From Haematococcus lacustris (lineage: Eukaryota; Chlorophyta; Chlorophyceae; Chlamydomonadales; Haematococcaceae): a stretch of 64,000 nt of DNA. The notes under the pieces were generated by a model. It made no database searches, had not been told where the DNA came from, and saw only the letters and a program-made list of their open reading frames with translations. Made by a program: the position numbers and the translations under genes. Shown here piece after piece: positions 1 to 9,739 of this stretch. The stretch covers positions 11,027,447 to 11,091,446 of the forward strand of contig JASKMD010000003.1 of the NCBI GenBank assembly GCA_030144725.1, read 5' to 3'. How positions within the stretch are numbered: position 1 is the first letter of the stretch; each line of letters begins with the position of its first letter.

Positions 1-127
1 CTCCACTCGTGGAGAATAAGGCCGAGTCGGCGATTTTAGTTAAGGGGGACTGCAGATAGCCCTTTCAAAGGCCGTCCCATCGCCATATGTTTCATGATTT
101 TAATCGACGTGGTTGGGCTGTAATCGG

Positions 128-575
128 CCTTTAGCTGAAGCGGTCAAACCTTGTGCAGGGTTTCGCCAAACCGTGCACAGGGTTTCAACTGGCTCAGCCC
201 CTAGGTGGCCGTCAAGCCAGTTCCTGACCTTGTGCAGCGTTTCATAGACCGTGTGCAGGGTTTCACAAACCGTGCACAGGGTTTCAAAGACCATGCACAG
301 GGTTTCATAGACCGTGCACAAGGTTTGGTGTGGCTCAGTTCCTAGGCGTTTCTGACCGTGTGCAGGGTTTCGCTGACCGTGTGCAGGGTTTCAAAGACCT
401 AGTACAGGGTTTCATCGACGTAGTGCAGGGTTTCATAGACCGTGCACAGGGTTTGGTGTGGCTCAGTTCCTAGGCGTTTCTGACCGTGTGCAGGGTTTCG
501 TTGACCTTGCACAAGGTTTCAAAGACCTAGTGCAGGGTTTCATAGACCGTGCACAGGGTATCAAAGCATGAGTGT
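128..575 (+). repeat. Left subterminal repeat array of CACTA-like copy 1
   Basis: About 19-22-bp units of the form 'gacc(g/t)(t/a)gtgcagggtttc', mostly with GTGCAGGGTTTC on the plus strand and some GTGCACAGGGTTTC variants. Blocks are separated by a recurring spacer containing 'ggctcagttcctaggcg'. The same array follows the left end of copy 2 at 16141-16690. Confidence 0.85.
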
Positions 576-1490
576 ATAGTCAGCATTGGCTTACAACCTA
601 CATGCCTGCTGACATCTGCTGCCACATGTGGCCTCCTACATCAATGTAACATCACACGGCATCACCATTAGAGTCATGCCTAGCACACAAACTGACTCAT
701 GGCTAACAACTGCTGTTTGCACTCTGAAACTGGTGCTGCCAGGCATGCACCACATGACACAAGCCACTAGACTCAGGGCTGCACACGCCATGCACCTCAT
801 AGCAACCTCATGCACCTCATAGCATCTCATAGCAACTGACACACTGCTACACACGCCATGCATTGCTCGTCTCATACCAGTTGACTAATGGCTACTCAAA
901 CTATATACTCATGACGAACAGCAGCAAACACATGGCTAACGAAGCCATGCACCTCATGACACATGGCAGCTGACTCAGGGCTACACATGCCTTGCCACAC
1001 CTGCCACATGGCAGCTGTCTCATTGCTTGGGATAAGGGAAGGGCTGCAGCTGCCTCTTGGCTGATCATGCCTTGCACCACCTGCCCCATAGCAGCTGGCT
1101 CCTTGTTGCTCTCTTAAGGCTCCTTGTTGCTCATGCCTTGCAACACCTGCCACATGGCAGCTGGCTCATGGCTACACACGTCATGTACCACCTCATGGCT
1201 GCCACTCCTAGCTGCCGCTCCAGGCTGCTGCTCCGGGCTGCTGCCCTGGGCTGCTATTGATGGCTTGGGAGGTGGTGGTGGAAGTCGGGTAAGGTGAGGG
1301 TAAGGTAGGGGAGGGGCTGCAGTGTAGCGCAGGAGGGGGGAAGCGGAGCGACACGGGTGAGTTTGTGGGTAAGGGGAAGGACAAGGGAAGGGTGTGGCCA
1401 TTAGACCTGCAGCAAACAAGGGGCATGCTAGCCATCAGGCTTGGTACCAAGAGCCACAAATCTGCTTCATGCTGGCCACTTACCGTTTGC

Positions 1491-1684
1491 TGGGGTGGGG
1501 TGGGGTGGGGTGGGGTGGGGTGGGGTGGGGTGGGGTGGGGTGGGGTGGGGTGGGGTGGGGTGGGGTGGGGTGGGGTGGGGTGGGGTGGGGTGGGGTGGGG
1601 TGGGGTGGGGTGGGGTGGGGTGGGGTGGGGTGGGGTGGGGTGGGGTGGGGTGGGGTGGGGTGGGGTGGGGTGGGGTGGGGTGGG
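1491..1684 (+). repeat. (GGGGT)n pentanucleotide microsatellite
   Basis: About 39 uninterrupted GGGGT units, G-rich on the plus strand, inside CACTA-like copy 1. Runs of four G every five bases should favour G-quadruplex formation. All six frames stay open through it, so the glycine/tryptophan and histidine/proline reading frames here are not genes. Confidence 0.95.
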
Positions 1685-2259
1685 ATAGGGGAGGGGTGGG
1701 GTGGGCAAGGGGTGGGCGTGTGACCGTCACACCTGCAAGCAACAAGGGACTGCTCACGGTAAGGCTGGGCAATGGGGGCCACTGATGTGCAAGGGGCTGG
1801 CCACTCACTGTTATCTCCATGTGCCATTGCTGACTCCTTGCTGCCTCCTTGTTGGCTGCTGCTCCTCCCTCCTGGCTGTGCCTCCTGGCTGTGGGGGGCA
1901 TGGGCCTCTTGGCCTTGGCCAACCACTTGCCTTGCCCATGCCTCCTGGCTGCCACTCCTGGCTGCCGCTCCTAGCTGCTGCTCCTGGCTGCCGCTCCTGG
2001 CTGCTGCTCTTGGCTGCTCCTCTTGGTTGCGCCTCCTGGGGAGTGGTGGGTCTGGCAGGTGGTGCCACCAAGGGTGAGGGTGAGGGTGTGCACTCCTGGC
2101 CTGGGTAAGGGTGAGGGAGAGGAGGAGGAGGGGGGTGTGAGGGAAGGAGGTGAGGGGGAGGAGGTGAGGGGGAGGAGGGAGAAGAGGCTAGCCACTCACT
2201 GCTTGCTCCATGGGAGAGGGGGAGTGGGGGGTCTGGCAGGTGGTGGTGGGCAGTGTGAT

Positions 2260-2387
2260 AGGGAGGAGGGAGGAGGGAAGAGGGAGGAGGAGGGAAGAGG
2301 GAGGAGGGAGGAGGGAGGAGGGAGGAGGGAGGAGGGAGGAGGGAGGAGGGAGGAGGGAGGAGGGAGGAGGGAGGAGGGAGGAGGGAT
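2260..2387 (+). repeat. (AGGAGGG)n purine minisatellite
   Basis: A nearly pure heptamer run, all purine on the plus strand, inside CACTA-like copy 1. Less regular 'ctcctggctgc' repeats precede it at about 1940-2035. Confidence 0.85.
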
Positions 2388-2817
2388 GGACGTGTCGCGT
2401 GTTGCTTTGTGCCGTTCGCCGTCAACTCTGTGCTTGATCACAAATACCCTATTCCTTTCGCTGATCGCTAATGGCTGCGAAACCGAGCTGCATGCTGGCC
2501 TCTTGGCTGACGACTGATGGCTGCGAAGGCTAGCTGGACCGCATTTCATGGCCGGCTGCGAGGCTGCGCATTTGGGCGCTGTCGATGTCGCCGCTGCTGA
2601 GTTTGGGATGGACGTGTCGCGTGTTGCGTGTTGCTGCATTACTGCGGGCTTTGCGAGGTCGACATGGTTTCCTCTCATGGCGCCTCGCGACCTCATGGCA
2701 CACCAACGGCATGCTTGGTGGCAGCTAGCGCGGATCCCAATACCAAGCCCGTCAAATTCGCGCTCTTCAAATTCGCGCAAGTCACATGCACCCTGCAAGT
2801 CACATGCACAAAGCGGG

Positions 2818-3265
2818 GTTGGCGAAACCCTGCACAGCGTCTTTGAATGACTTAGGAGAAATCAACACAAGGAACGAAACCCTGCACGAGGTCTGAGTTG
2901 ACTTAGGCGTAATCAATGCTTTGATCGAGACCCTGCACAAGGTCAGCGAAACCCTGCACTAGGTTAGCGAAACCTTGCACGAGGTCTGAGTTGACTTAGG
3001 TGAAATCATAGTAGTTGCGAAACCCTGCACTAGGTTAGCAAAACCCTGCACTAGGTTAACGAAACCCTGCACGAGGTCAGGGTTGACTTAAAGAAAATCA
3101 ATGCTTGGATCGAAACCCTGCACAAGGTCGGCGAAACCCTGCACACGGTTATGAAACCCTGCACAAGGTTTGCGAAACCCTGCACAAGGTCAATTGAAAC
3201 CGTGCACAAGGTTTCAAAGGCTACTTGTGCCTAAAAGAGAGAATAAACCTAGTGCAGGGTTTCAG
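2818..3265 (-). repeat. Right subterminal repeat array of CACTA-like copy 1
   Basis: The same 12-nt core as the left array but mostly in inverse orientation (GAAACCCTGCAC on the plus strand), with AAGGT or TAGGTTAGC spacers. The two arrays face each other, as expected for transposase-binding subterminal repeats. Confidence 0.82.
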
Positions 3266-3301
3266 TATACTGGCCCCCATTCCTTACTGACACAGACTTT
3301 G

Positions 3302-3560
3302 CACATGCTACCTACTAGGTTGTGCTTCTATTCTGATGCCTAACAACTCCTCATACTCAGAAATTTCGAAAAGTCACTTTGGTCAGTTAGCGCCTTCTCC
3401 CTTAGCCAAATTCGGGGTGAGGGCTCAGCCACTGGTCCAGCAGCTCCGCAATGACCAAGAATTTCACTTTGGCCCAGGGGAGTCTTCTCCTCCACTAGGT
3501 CACAGCAGCCTACATACCAAGTCTCAGACCTGAACTCGCAAGTTTGCCGAGCCAGCCAGC
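3302..3560 (+). repeat. Shared right-end module (copy in CACTA-like element 1)
   Basis: About 250 bp containing 'ctactaggtt', 'ctcatactca', 'gtcactttggtc', 'ctcccttagcc' and 'attcggggtgaggg'. Related copies lie at 18048-18310 (+), and in reverse complement at 27488-27745 and 29869-30130. A more diverged version lies at 5283-5490 (+) and about 37965-38170 (-), inside a different kind of element. No reading frame is conserved between copies, so this is probably a cis-acting transposon segment. Confidence 0.72.
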
Positions 3561-3588
3561 CCTTATTTGCCAGGAGTGTCAAGGCAAG

Positions 3589-4132
3589 GGCTGAGGCTGC
3601 ACAGCCCAGGATCGGGCGCTGGAGAAGTACTTTGAGAAGGTGAGGGTGGGTGGCTGGGTCATGTCTTGGGAGGTGGTGGGTGGGCATGAAGTGGAAGAAA
3701 AGTTGACTGTGCCATGCCTAACCTCGTGCCACCATGTCAGCCGCCCTGTGTGCCTCGTGTACATGACTGCAGCTGGAGGAGGAGGTGGCTGAGGTGTCCA
3801 TAGAGCGCCACAAACGTGTCAAGCAGCTGGTGGTCTTCTTTGGCGCAGATGGCATTGGCACCAGGGGAGGCAGGGGTGCTGATGCGGTGCTGCGAGCCTG
3901 ATGCAAGGTGGTGTCAAGGTCCCGGGGCACAGGCGAGCGTCGGGGCAGGGTGGTGCTAGTGGATGAGTTCCGCACCAGTCAGGTCAGCTCGGCAGTGAAT
4001 GGCCAGCAGCCCTGTAAGGAGCAGCTGGACCATGAGCAGCCCACCAGGCCTGCGGACTGGAAGCCCCCAGCAGAGCAGGTGGAACACTGCCTGCTGCGCC
4101 CAGCCTGGAGCCAACAGCATGACCATGCATAG
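3589..4132 (+). pseudogene. Fanzor/TnpB-like nuclease remnant
   Basis: Two exon-like pieces join across a GT-AG intron (3640-3772). The first ends in a short stretch reading AQDRALEKYFEK. The second begins LEEEVAEVSIERH and continues through LVVFFGADGIGTRGG and VVLVDEFRTSQVSSAVNG. The VDE-x-x-TS segment resembles the region around the zinc ribbon of TnpB/Fanzor proteins, and I recognise this family from Chlamydomonas-like algae from general knowledge. An in-frame TGA at 3899-3901 and a TAG near 4130 break it. The C-terminal region that would carry the last catalytic aspartate motif (DRDxNAA) is missing. It directly abuts CACTA-like copy 1. The remnant is clear; the family name is moderately sure. 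Confidence 0.55.
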
Positions 4133-4894
4133 CTGAGACCGCAGTTGACCGCAGCTGATCCTCAGCCTCTGCCAGCCTGCCCTGCTGACCTGCATGTCCC
4201 ACAGCCCAGCCTGACCCTGGGTTCTTGAACCTCAGCTGCCTCCTGCCCTGCTCACGATGTGCTGCACCTGAAGGGTCTCCCTGGGGCATGCTGCTGAGGC
4301 TGTGGCTGCGGTAGAGTGCGGTTGTGGGGTGGTGGGTAGCGCGTTGGTGTGGCAGCCACCGTGCAGTATGGTAGTAGTAGTTGTTACACTAAGGAGGTAG
4401 GGCTCGGGTGGATACAAGCCAACCTCCAAAGGTAAAAGACTTAGGAGAGAAACGAGAAAAAAGGAAAGAGAAGGGGAACTACCTAGGAGAGAAAGAACTC
4501 AGAGAAGGAAGGGTAAGGGAGCTAAAGGGAGTGGGGGAGAGACCTCGAGAAGCGGAGAAGCCAGAGAAGCGGAGGAGCTAGGGAAGCAAAAGGTTGGAGG
4601 GCTAGAAAGGACGCAAAAGCTAGGAGGGCTAGATAGGAGAGGGGAGTGAAACACGCTATGAGTCAGAGGGACTAGGAGGAGTAACCGGGAAAGTGACACT
4701 AAGGGATCCGTCTTGAGTAGAGATGAAGGGATGGGGATGGGGGAGGTTCCAGCCAGGAGGGTTGGGATGGGCTAGGGTGAAGGTAGATGGGCTAGGGTGA
4801 AGTATGGTGACGGTGAGGGCGACAGCGTAGAACATGCTGGCAGTGCGAGCTACAGCTTATCTTGCTGAGGTAGTGATTTATAGCATTCTTAACC
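4133..4894. other. Gene-free stretch, purine-rich
   Basis: No supportable gene. About 4430-4690 is an A/G-rich tract with degenerate 'gagaagcggagaag/ctaggagg' repeats. About 4770-4815 has a short duplicated phrase 'gatgggctagggtgaag'. Confidence 0.5.
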
Positions 4895-4903
4895 ACTGTG
4901 GCT

Positions 4904-6127
4904 CAGGCGCCCCCAACATTCAAAAAATGGCAGTAAACCGACCCCTGGTAGTAGGACGGCTGTAACTCTGCACTCGCTGAGCCAAATTTGATGCTAGCTG
5001 GCTCAGTATGTAGCCAACCCAGCCAGCTACCTTTCGCCCATCCAGAATAAACATACACCGAGTAGGACGTGCACAACAAAGCATCAAAGTTAGTGATTCA
5101 AATTTGGGCCGTTGCGGGGCATGCCGTCATCGCTGCGACCACCTTCGTCGCTAAGGCTGCTCTACATGCGCATGCGCGTCGGCAGCAGCAGTCGGATCGG
5201 AAAGCGGTTGCGGCGATGTGGCAATGAGCCCACCTCCCCCCCTTACCTAGAGGGCAATGCCACAGCTCGACCATTGGGACTTACAGCATGCTACTTACTA
5301 GGTTACGCTCCTTTTAGACATTGTTACACACGCTCATACTCAGATATGTCAAAAGCACACTTTGGTCTGTGACCGTCACCTCCCTTAGCCGATTTCGGGG
5401 TCAGGGCCATGCAGTCAGTCACACAGCTCCACACCATGACCGAGTTTGGACTCGGCTCCTCTGAGAGTTACACTCCCCTACATCCCATCCACCTGCGTGC
5501 AACGTTTCATAGCTCAACTGCCACCCCACAGCCCCGTGGACCTGATTCTACTTGGAGAACATGATGTCACTTTGAAGATGTCAAACTGATAGAGGCCAGG
5601 GCTGTTTGATGTGCAATTTGTTCCACTAGATGCGCCAATGGGTAAAGAACAAACATTTCGTGTCGCTTTTTCTCTAGGTGCAGCCGGTGCAACACAGTGG
5701 AGGACACAGTGGAGGAGGGGGGGGGTAAACCCGGTGATACCTTAGTGTGCGCCGACCCAAATGATGTCTTCGGCGAGAAGCGAACACGAATATATGTTAC
5801 AATCACCCCGTTTAGGTGCCCTGCACGTCCGGCAGGCCTCGCGTTGGGTGTCAGCCGGACATTCCATTTGTGCACAACCAGCTCACTACGCTAGGTAGAT
5901 GGGGCCTCAGCGATGTGGCTCACCGTGCCAAGGATACCCGTCTCGCCGCTGTTGTTTGTTCGCGGGCACATGTGGCAGTACGCGAGCAAAGACTCCAATG
6001 GCTTGCGCTGATGGTCAAATGACGCGCATTGCTTTGCAGTTACCAATGTGATAAACGCTATCGAAAACGATGCAGTATTGAGAGAGTATTTGCATGCATG
6101 TTACCAACCCCATGTTGGGGGCGCCTG
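4904..6127 (+). mobile_element. 1.22-kb TIR element (MULE-like), copy 1
   Basis: Termini are perfect 16-bp inverted repeats: CAGGCGCCCCCAACAT at 4904-4919 and its reverse complement at 6112-6127. They are flanked by a perfect 9-bp direct repeat ACTGTGGCT (4895-4903 and 6128-6136). A second copy of almost the same length lies inverted at 37326-38548. A 9-bp duplication points to a Mutator-like element, although CAGG termini also occur in hAT elements, which normally duplicate 8 bp. No transposase ORF is convincing, so it is non-autonomous. Internally it carries a diverged copy of the module seen at the right end of the CACTA-like elements (5283-5490). Confidence 0.82.
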
Positions 6128-6136
6128 ACTGTGGCT

Positions 6137-7059
6137 GTATAGCAATGTAATGGGCACAACGTGGCACGCTTTGTGTTGTCCTGTCACTAACGGGTCACTG
6201 TGCAGCAATGTGACGGGGACAATGTGGCACAGTGAGTGCTGTCTTGTGTCCCGTGCACCACCCACGTAGCACTATGTAGCAAAGCTTGTGCCCTACTCCC
6301 ACCCCATTAGCTGTGACTGGACGAACCATATCACTGCACCATGACTTCAACAAGGAGCTAAGATTGAGAGGGAAGGGATAGTGTTGTGCAAGGTGTGGTG
6401 GGCAATGCTGGTGATGGAGGGTCACATGTGCATTATTGGTAGAAGGGATGCATGCGGCGCCATGGAGGGTATGAGTGCACAACGTCCTAATATCCTGTGA
6501 AGGCATTGTCTGTGCGTACAAGGTTTAAACAAGGCGGACCGAATCATGTAGCCAGCTGCTGGTGCCACACGCTGCTGCCGGTGAAAAGTGAGGCGAAATG
6601 ACTGAATCACCAGGACCCACCTACAAACCTCTGTGCCAACATCCAGGCTCAGCTGCTGCGATACAATGAAACAGGTTACAGCCTTCAGCTGCCAGCCTAG
6701 TGCCAAATCACATGGCCTCCATGACAACACAACAGTACTGATGATGTCACATCAACAGCAAGGCACACACTGATCTTTGCACAGATGCTAGGGGCCGCCC
6801 ATGCATCTGCATGTACACCACTGTGGCGATGTGTCAGTGTGTATCTGTGCGTACAAGGGCCACACCACACGAGGATGCACATCATAACATTTGCACAATT
6901 TACACAAATGCTTAATAGCCTCCTGCCAGCCCTCACATCACCAGCAAGGCACACACTGCTGTTGGCACACATGGTTGAGGTCGCCCATGCACCTGCATGC
7001 AAAGCATATGTGGCTGTTGCTGCTCCTGGCAGGGATGCACACACTCATGACTCATGCGC
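6137..7059. other. Gene-free stretch; 3' flank of F-box pseudogene
   Basis: No supportable coding sequence. About 6930-7059 resembles, in inverted orientation, the sequence after the F-box gene ending at 19571 (about 19572-19710). The segment was therefore copied together with the gene. Confidence 0.55.
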
Positions 7060-8743
7060 TCATGACTTAAACCACACCCTGAGCTTGCCTGGCTGGGGAA
7101 AGGGGCTGGCCCGCCAGCATGCAGGCAACCTATGTGAGCCTGATTGCCGCTCAATGCAAATATCCAGCCACCGGGCCCAGGGCTGCTCAGCCATGAGCTG
7201 CAGCGACTGGTGCATGGCTGCAGAGTCAGAGCCCTTTGAGTCAGAGAAAGTGAGGTGGGTGACGGAGGGCATGAGCTGCAACAGCTGGTGCCAGAACTCG
7301 AGGGAGGGGTCCACGCTGCTGTAGTCAAATTCGAGTTGTGTGCAGCCCTGGCACAATGGCGCCAGTGTTGAGACATCAGGCGCGCCCACATTCGTTTGCA
7401 TCACGGACACCCTTCCCCAACTGCAATGGTTCAGCGCTTGCAGCACAGCCACCAGCTGCTGCACCTTGACATGTTGCCAGGCTGTCAGCCGCAAGACCTT
7501 GGTCATCACTGGCACCTTGCAAGCCTGCGTCAGGTTGTTTACTGCAGCGGCCACCAGATCCATGTCATTGGCATTGAATCGAAGCTCTCCCAGCACCAGG
7601 GGCTGGGTGAGGGTGTGCAGCGGTAGGCGTGCCGCAGATATGCAGTCAACAAAGCCTGTGAGATCCAGCCGCTGCCAGCTGCAAGGCGCATCTGCACGTC
7701 CGCTGGTCAGACTTGTCACTGATTTGAGCTGAATGCTGGTAAGCTGGGTGGCTTCCAGCAGAGTGTCCAGCTGCTCCTGCCCATAGAAGGTTGTGTCGGG
7801 CAGCTGCAGGGTGTGCAGCTGAGGCAATGCCTGGAGCAGCCCAGGCAGACCCCACATGTGACCACACCCAGGCAATGTCAGAACCCGCAGCTGAGCCAGG
7901 GGGGCCAGTGCTGCAGTTAACTTGTCGAGGCGCCACTCCACACACCCCGGCAGCGTGAGGCACAGCTGTGTCAGGTGCTGGGACAATGGCTGCAGGTTGG
8001 GCAGGAACGGCTTGTTTTCTCCTTCAGCCATGTTGGTCGACAGGCTCAGCTGCTTGAGCTTGGATGCATGGAGTAAGTTGACCAGGGTGATGGCTCCTGG
8101 CTCAGGCTGCTTGGGCTGGGTGATGGTGGTGCCGGTGAGGTCCAGCTGCTGTAGCTGTGGGTGGGCGAGCAGGCTGGCCAGACCACTGCAGGGGATGGCA
8201 CAGTTGTGGAGCGACAGGGATGTAAGGCTTGGGAAGCTGTCTATCAAGTGCTGAGCAAGGTCGGGGCTACAGCGCAGAGAACTACGAGGGATGGGGGAGG
8301 GACCCTGGATGGTTCCTAGCTTACAGGTATCCACAGCTGCACAGCTGGCCTTCTTCCCACACCCACGGATGGCCAGCTTCTTCAGAACCTCTGTCAGCAG
8401 CCTGATGTATTCCCTGCTGCTTTGTGCCCACTGTTGCTCAAGAGTCAGGGCCAGCTTGCAGGGCTGCGACGACGTGTGGTGCGAGGAACTGCTTGCAGCC
8501 TTGGCTGTCCAGCTGGATATAGAGAGCGGGGGCGAGCAACAGGTTGGTCTTGGACAAAGCTCGGCAGGTGAGAGATAGCGCTTCGCCCGCACCAAGCTGT
8601 ATGGCCCTGCGGACGATGTTGTCCTTTAACTCAATAGGCAGTGTCGTCAGGGATGTGCCAGGAACAGGTCCAAGTATTGCCGAAGATGCCCCGTCAGGCA
8701 TGCCATCGACGGATGCATCGATGCGCCTGCGACGCTTGACCAT
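7060..8743 (-). pseudogene. F-box/LRR family pseudogene (14-bp frameshift)
   Basis: Starts at the ATG complement of 8741-8743 (MVKRRRR), in the position of MAKQRRH in the paralogue at 15514. An F-box-like segment (LTTLPIELKDNIVRRA... LTCRALSKTNLL) is followed by leucine-rich repeats (LTSLSLHNC, LQQLDLTGT, LRVLTLPGC, LHTLQLPD) and the family C-terminus (EQPWARWLDICIE... GKLRVWFKS). Near 8455, 14 bases present in the paralogue (about 15806-15819) are missing, which shifts the frame after VVAALQA. Adding them back gives 566 codons including the stop, close to the 577 of the paralogue. Everything after the shift is open to the end, so the lesion looks recent or is an assembly error. Family role (known): substrate choice in SCF ubiquitin ligases; the actual target is unknown. 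Confidence 0.8.
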
Positions 8744-9739
8744 GGCTGTCACAATGGGCGACTCGATGGGCGACATCGTACTTGCAATGCACATGCGAAT
8801 GAATTTGAACTGCCAAGCCCATTGCTCCAGCTCTACCTACCAAGGTCAAGCAGTGTATAGCTATGTCAATCATGCCAGCTTAATCGCCAAATGAGGTTGA
8901 AGGCAGATGGGAGCGTCAAACACAATGAGCCGTCACCACAGCGGCAGAAACAAGCCATGGCAGTCTTTGGGCAAGGTCTGCCTCTCTACTTGAGTGGCTT
9001 TACATAGAAACGCACACATCCGTACAACTTGCCCACTGCCACCTGCACACTGCACATACATCTCAAGGTCGCGCCATGTTCAAAACTGCTGCCTCAGCCA
9101 CACCGACTACCTGGAGCTGGAGTTGTGTCATGTTCAGAATCGCTGCCTCAACCACACCACACTGGGTGATTGCCAGGGAGGGGGTCAGGACCGTGACCTC
9201 AGGCACACCACCTAGGTCAACCAATTTATTGCTGGCTTGATCATGCCTGCTCAAGCGCTTCCAAGGCAGATGGGGACACCTCAACTGTTGGCCCACACCA
9301 CCACCACGACCCAGCTGCCACCTCTCTACCACCGCTGGAGCGCCTGTCTGCTGCTCAGCCTGCGCCACGTCCTGAGCCTGGCCCAAAACTGTGTGGAGCA
9401 GTCCCTGGACATGGACTTGGCCCCAGCGAGCCATCAAGACAGCGGCAGCAGAAAGCAGTGGCATTCTCGGGGCAAAGCTAGCTGCTAGCTGCACACATCA
9501 GTGCACGCATCCTTACAAGTTTCTCACACAGCTACAGCAACTGCCAGCAGCAGGCATGTCACAGCAGGCGCTGAGCAGGTGGTAGCGTAGCAATGTTGTG
9601 ACCAACCATGCTCTCACCTCGAGCTCTCATTGAGAGTCTCAGACAGGCCATCCATGTGAGCACACATCAACAGCAATCCCCATACATCAACACCCATGCC
9701 TTCATGTCTTGAACCACATCCTGAGCTTTCCAGGCTGTG
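8744..9739. other. Gene-free stretch
   Basis: No supportable gene. About 9065-9200 contains two loose copies of a phrase with 'catgttca(a/g)aa(c/t)(t/c)gctgcctca(a/g)ccacacc'. Confidence 0.4.

Larger units (their letters stand above)
4..3578 (+). mobile_element. Non-autonomous CACTA-like DNA transposon, copy 1
   Basis: The left end at 4-21 reads CACTCGTGGAGAATAAGG. The right end at 3561-3578 is its imperfect inverted copy (CCTTATTTGCCAGGAGTG). The flanking dinucleotide is TC on both sides (2-3 and 3579-3580), matching the 2-bp duplication of the copy at 16002-18326. Inside each end lies a subterminal array of a 12-nt core, GTGCAGGGTTTC: direct orientation at about 128-575, mostly inverse (GAAACCCTGCAC) at about 2818-3265. 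A ~250-bp module shared with other elements adjoins the right end (3302-3560). The middle holds GGGGT and AGGAGGG microsatellites. Oriented subterminal repeats, CACT termini and short target duplications are the known layout of En/Spm (CACTA) elements. No transposase is visible, so movement would need a partner elsewhere. Confidence 0.78.

Noticed and set aside
1208..1955. Several His-Pro-Thr and Gly-Trp-Val frames
   Set aside because: They are shadows of the GGGGT microsatellite in a transposon.
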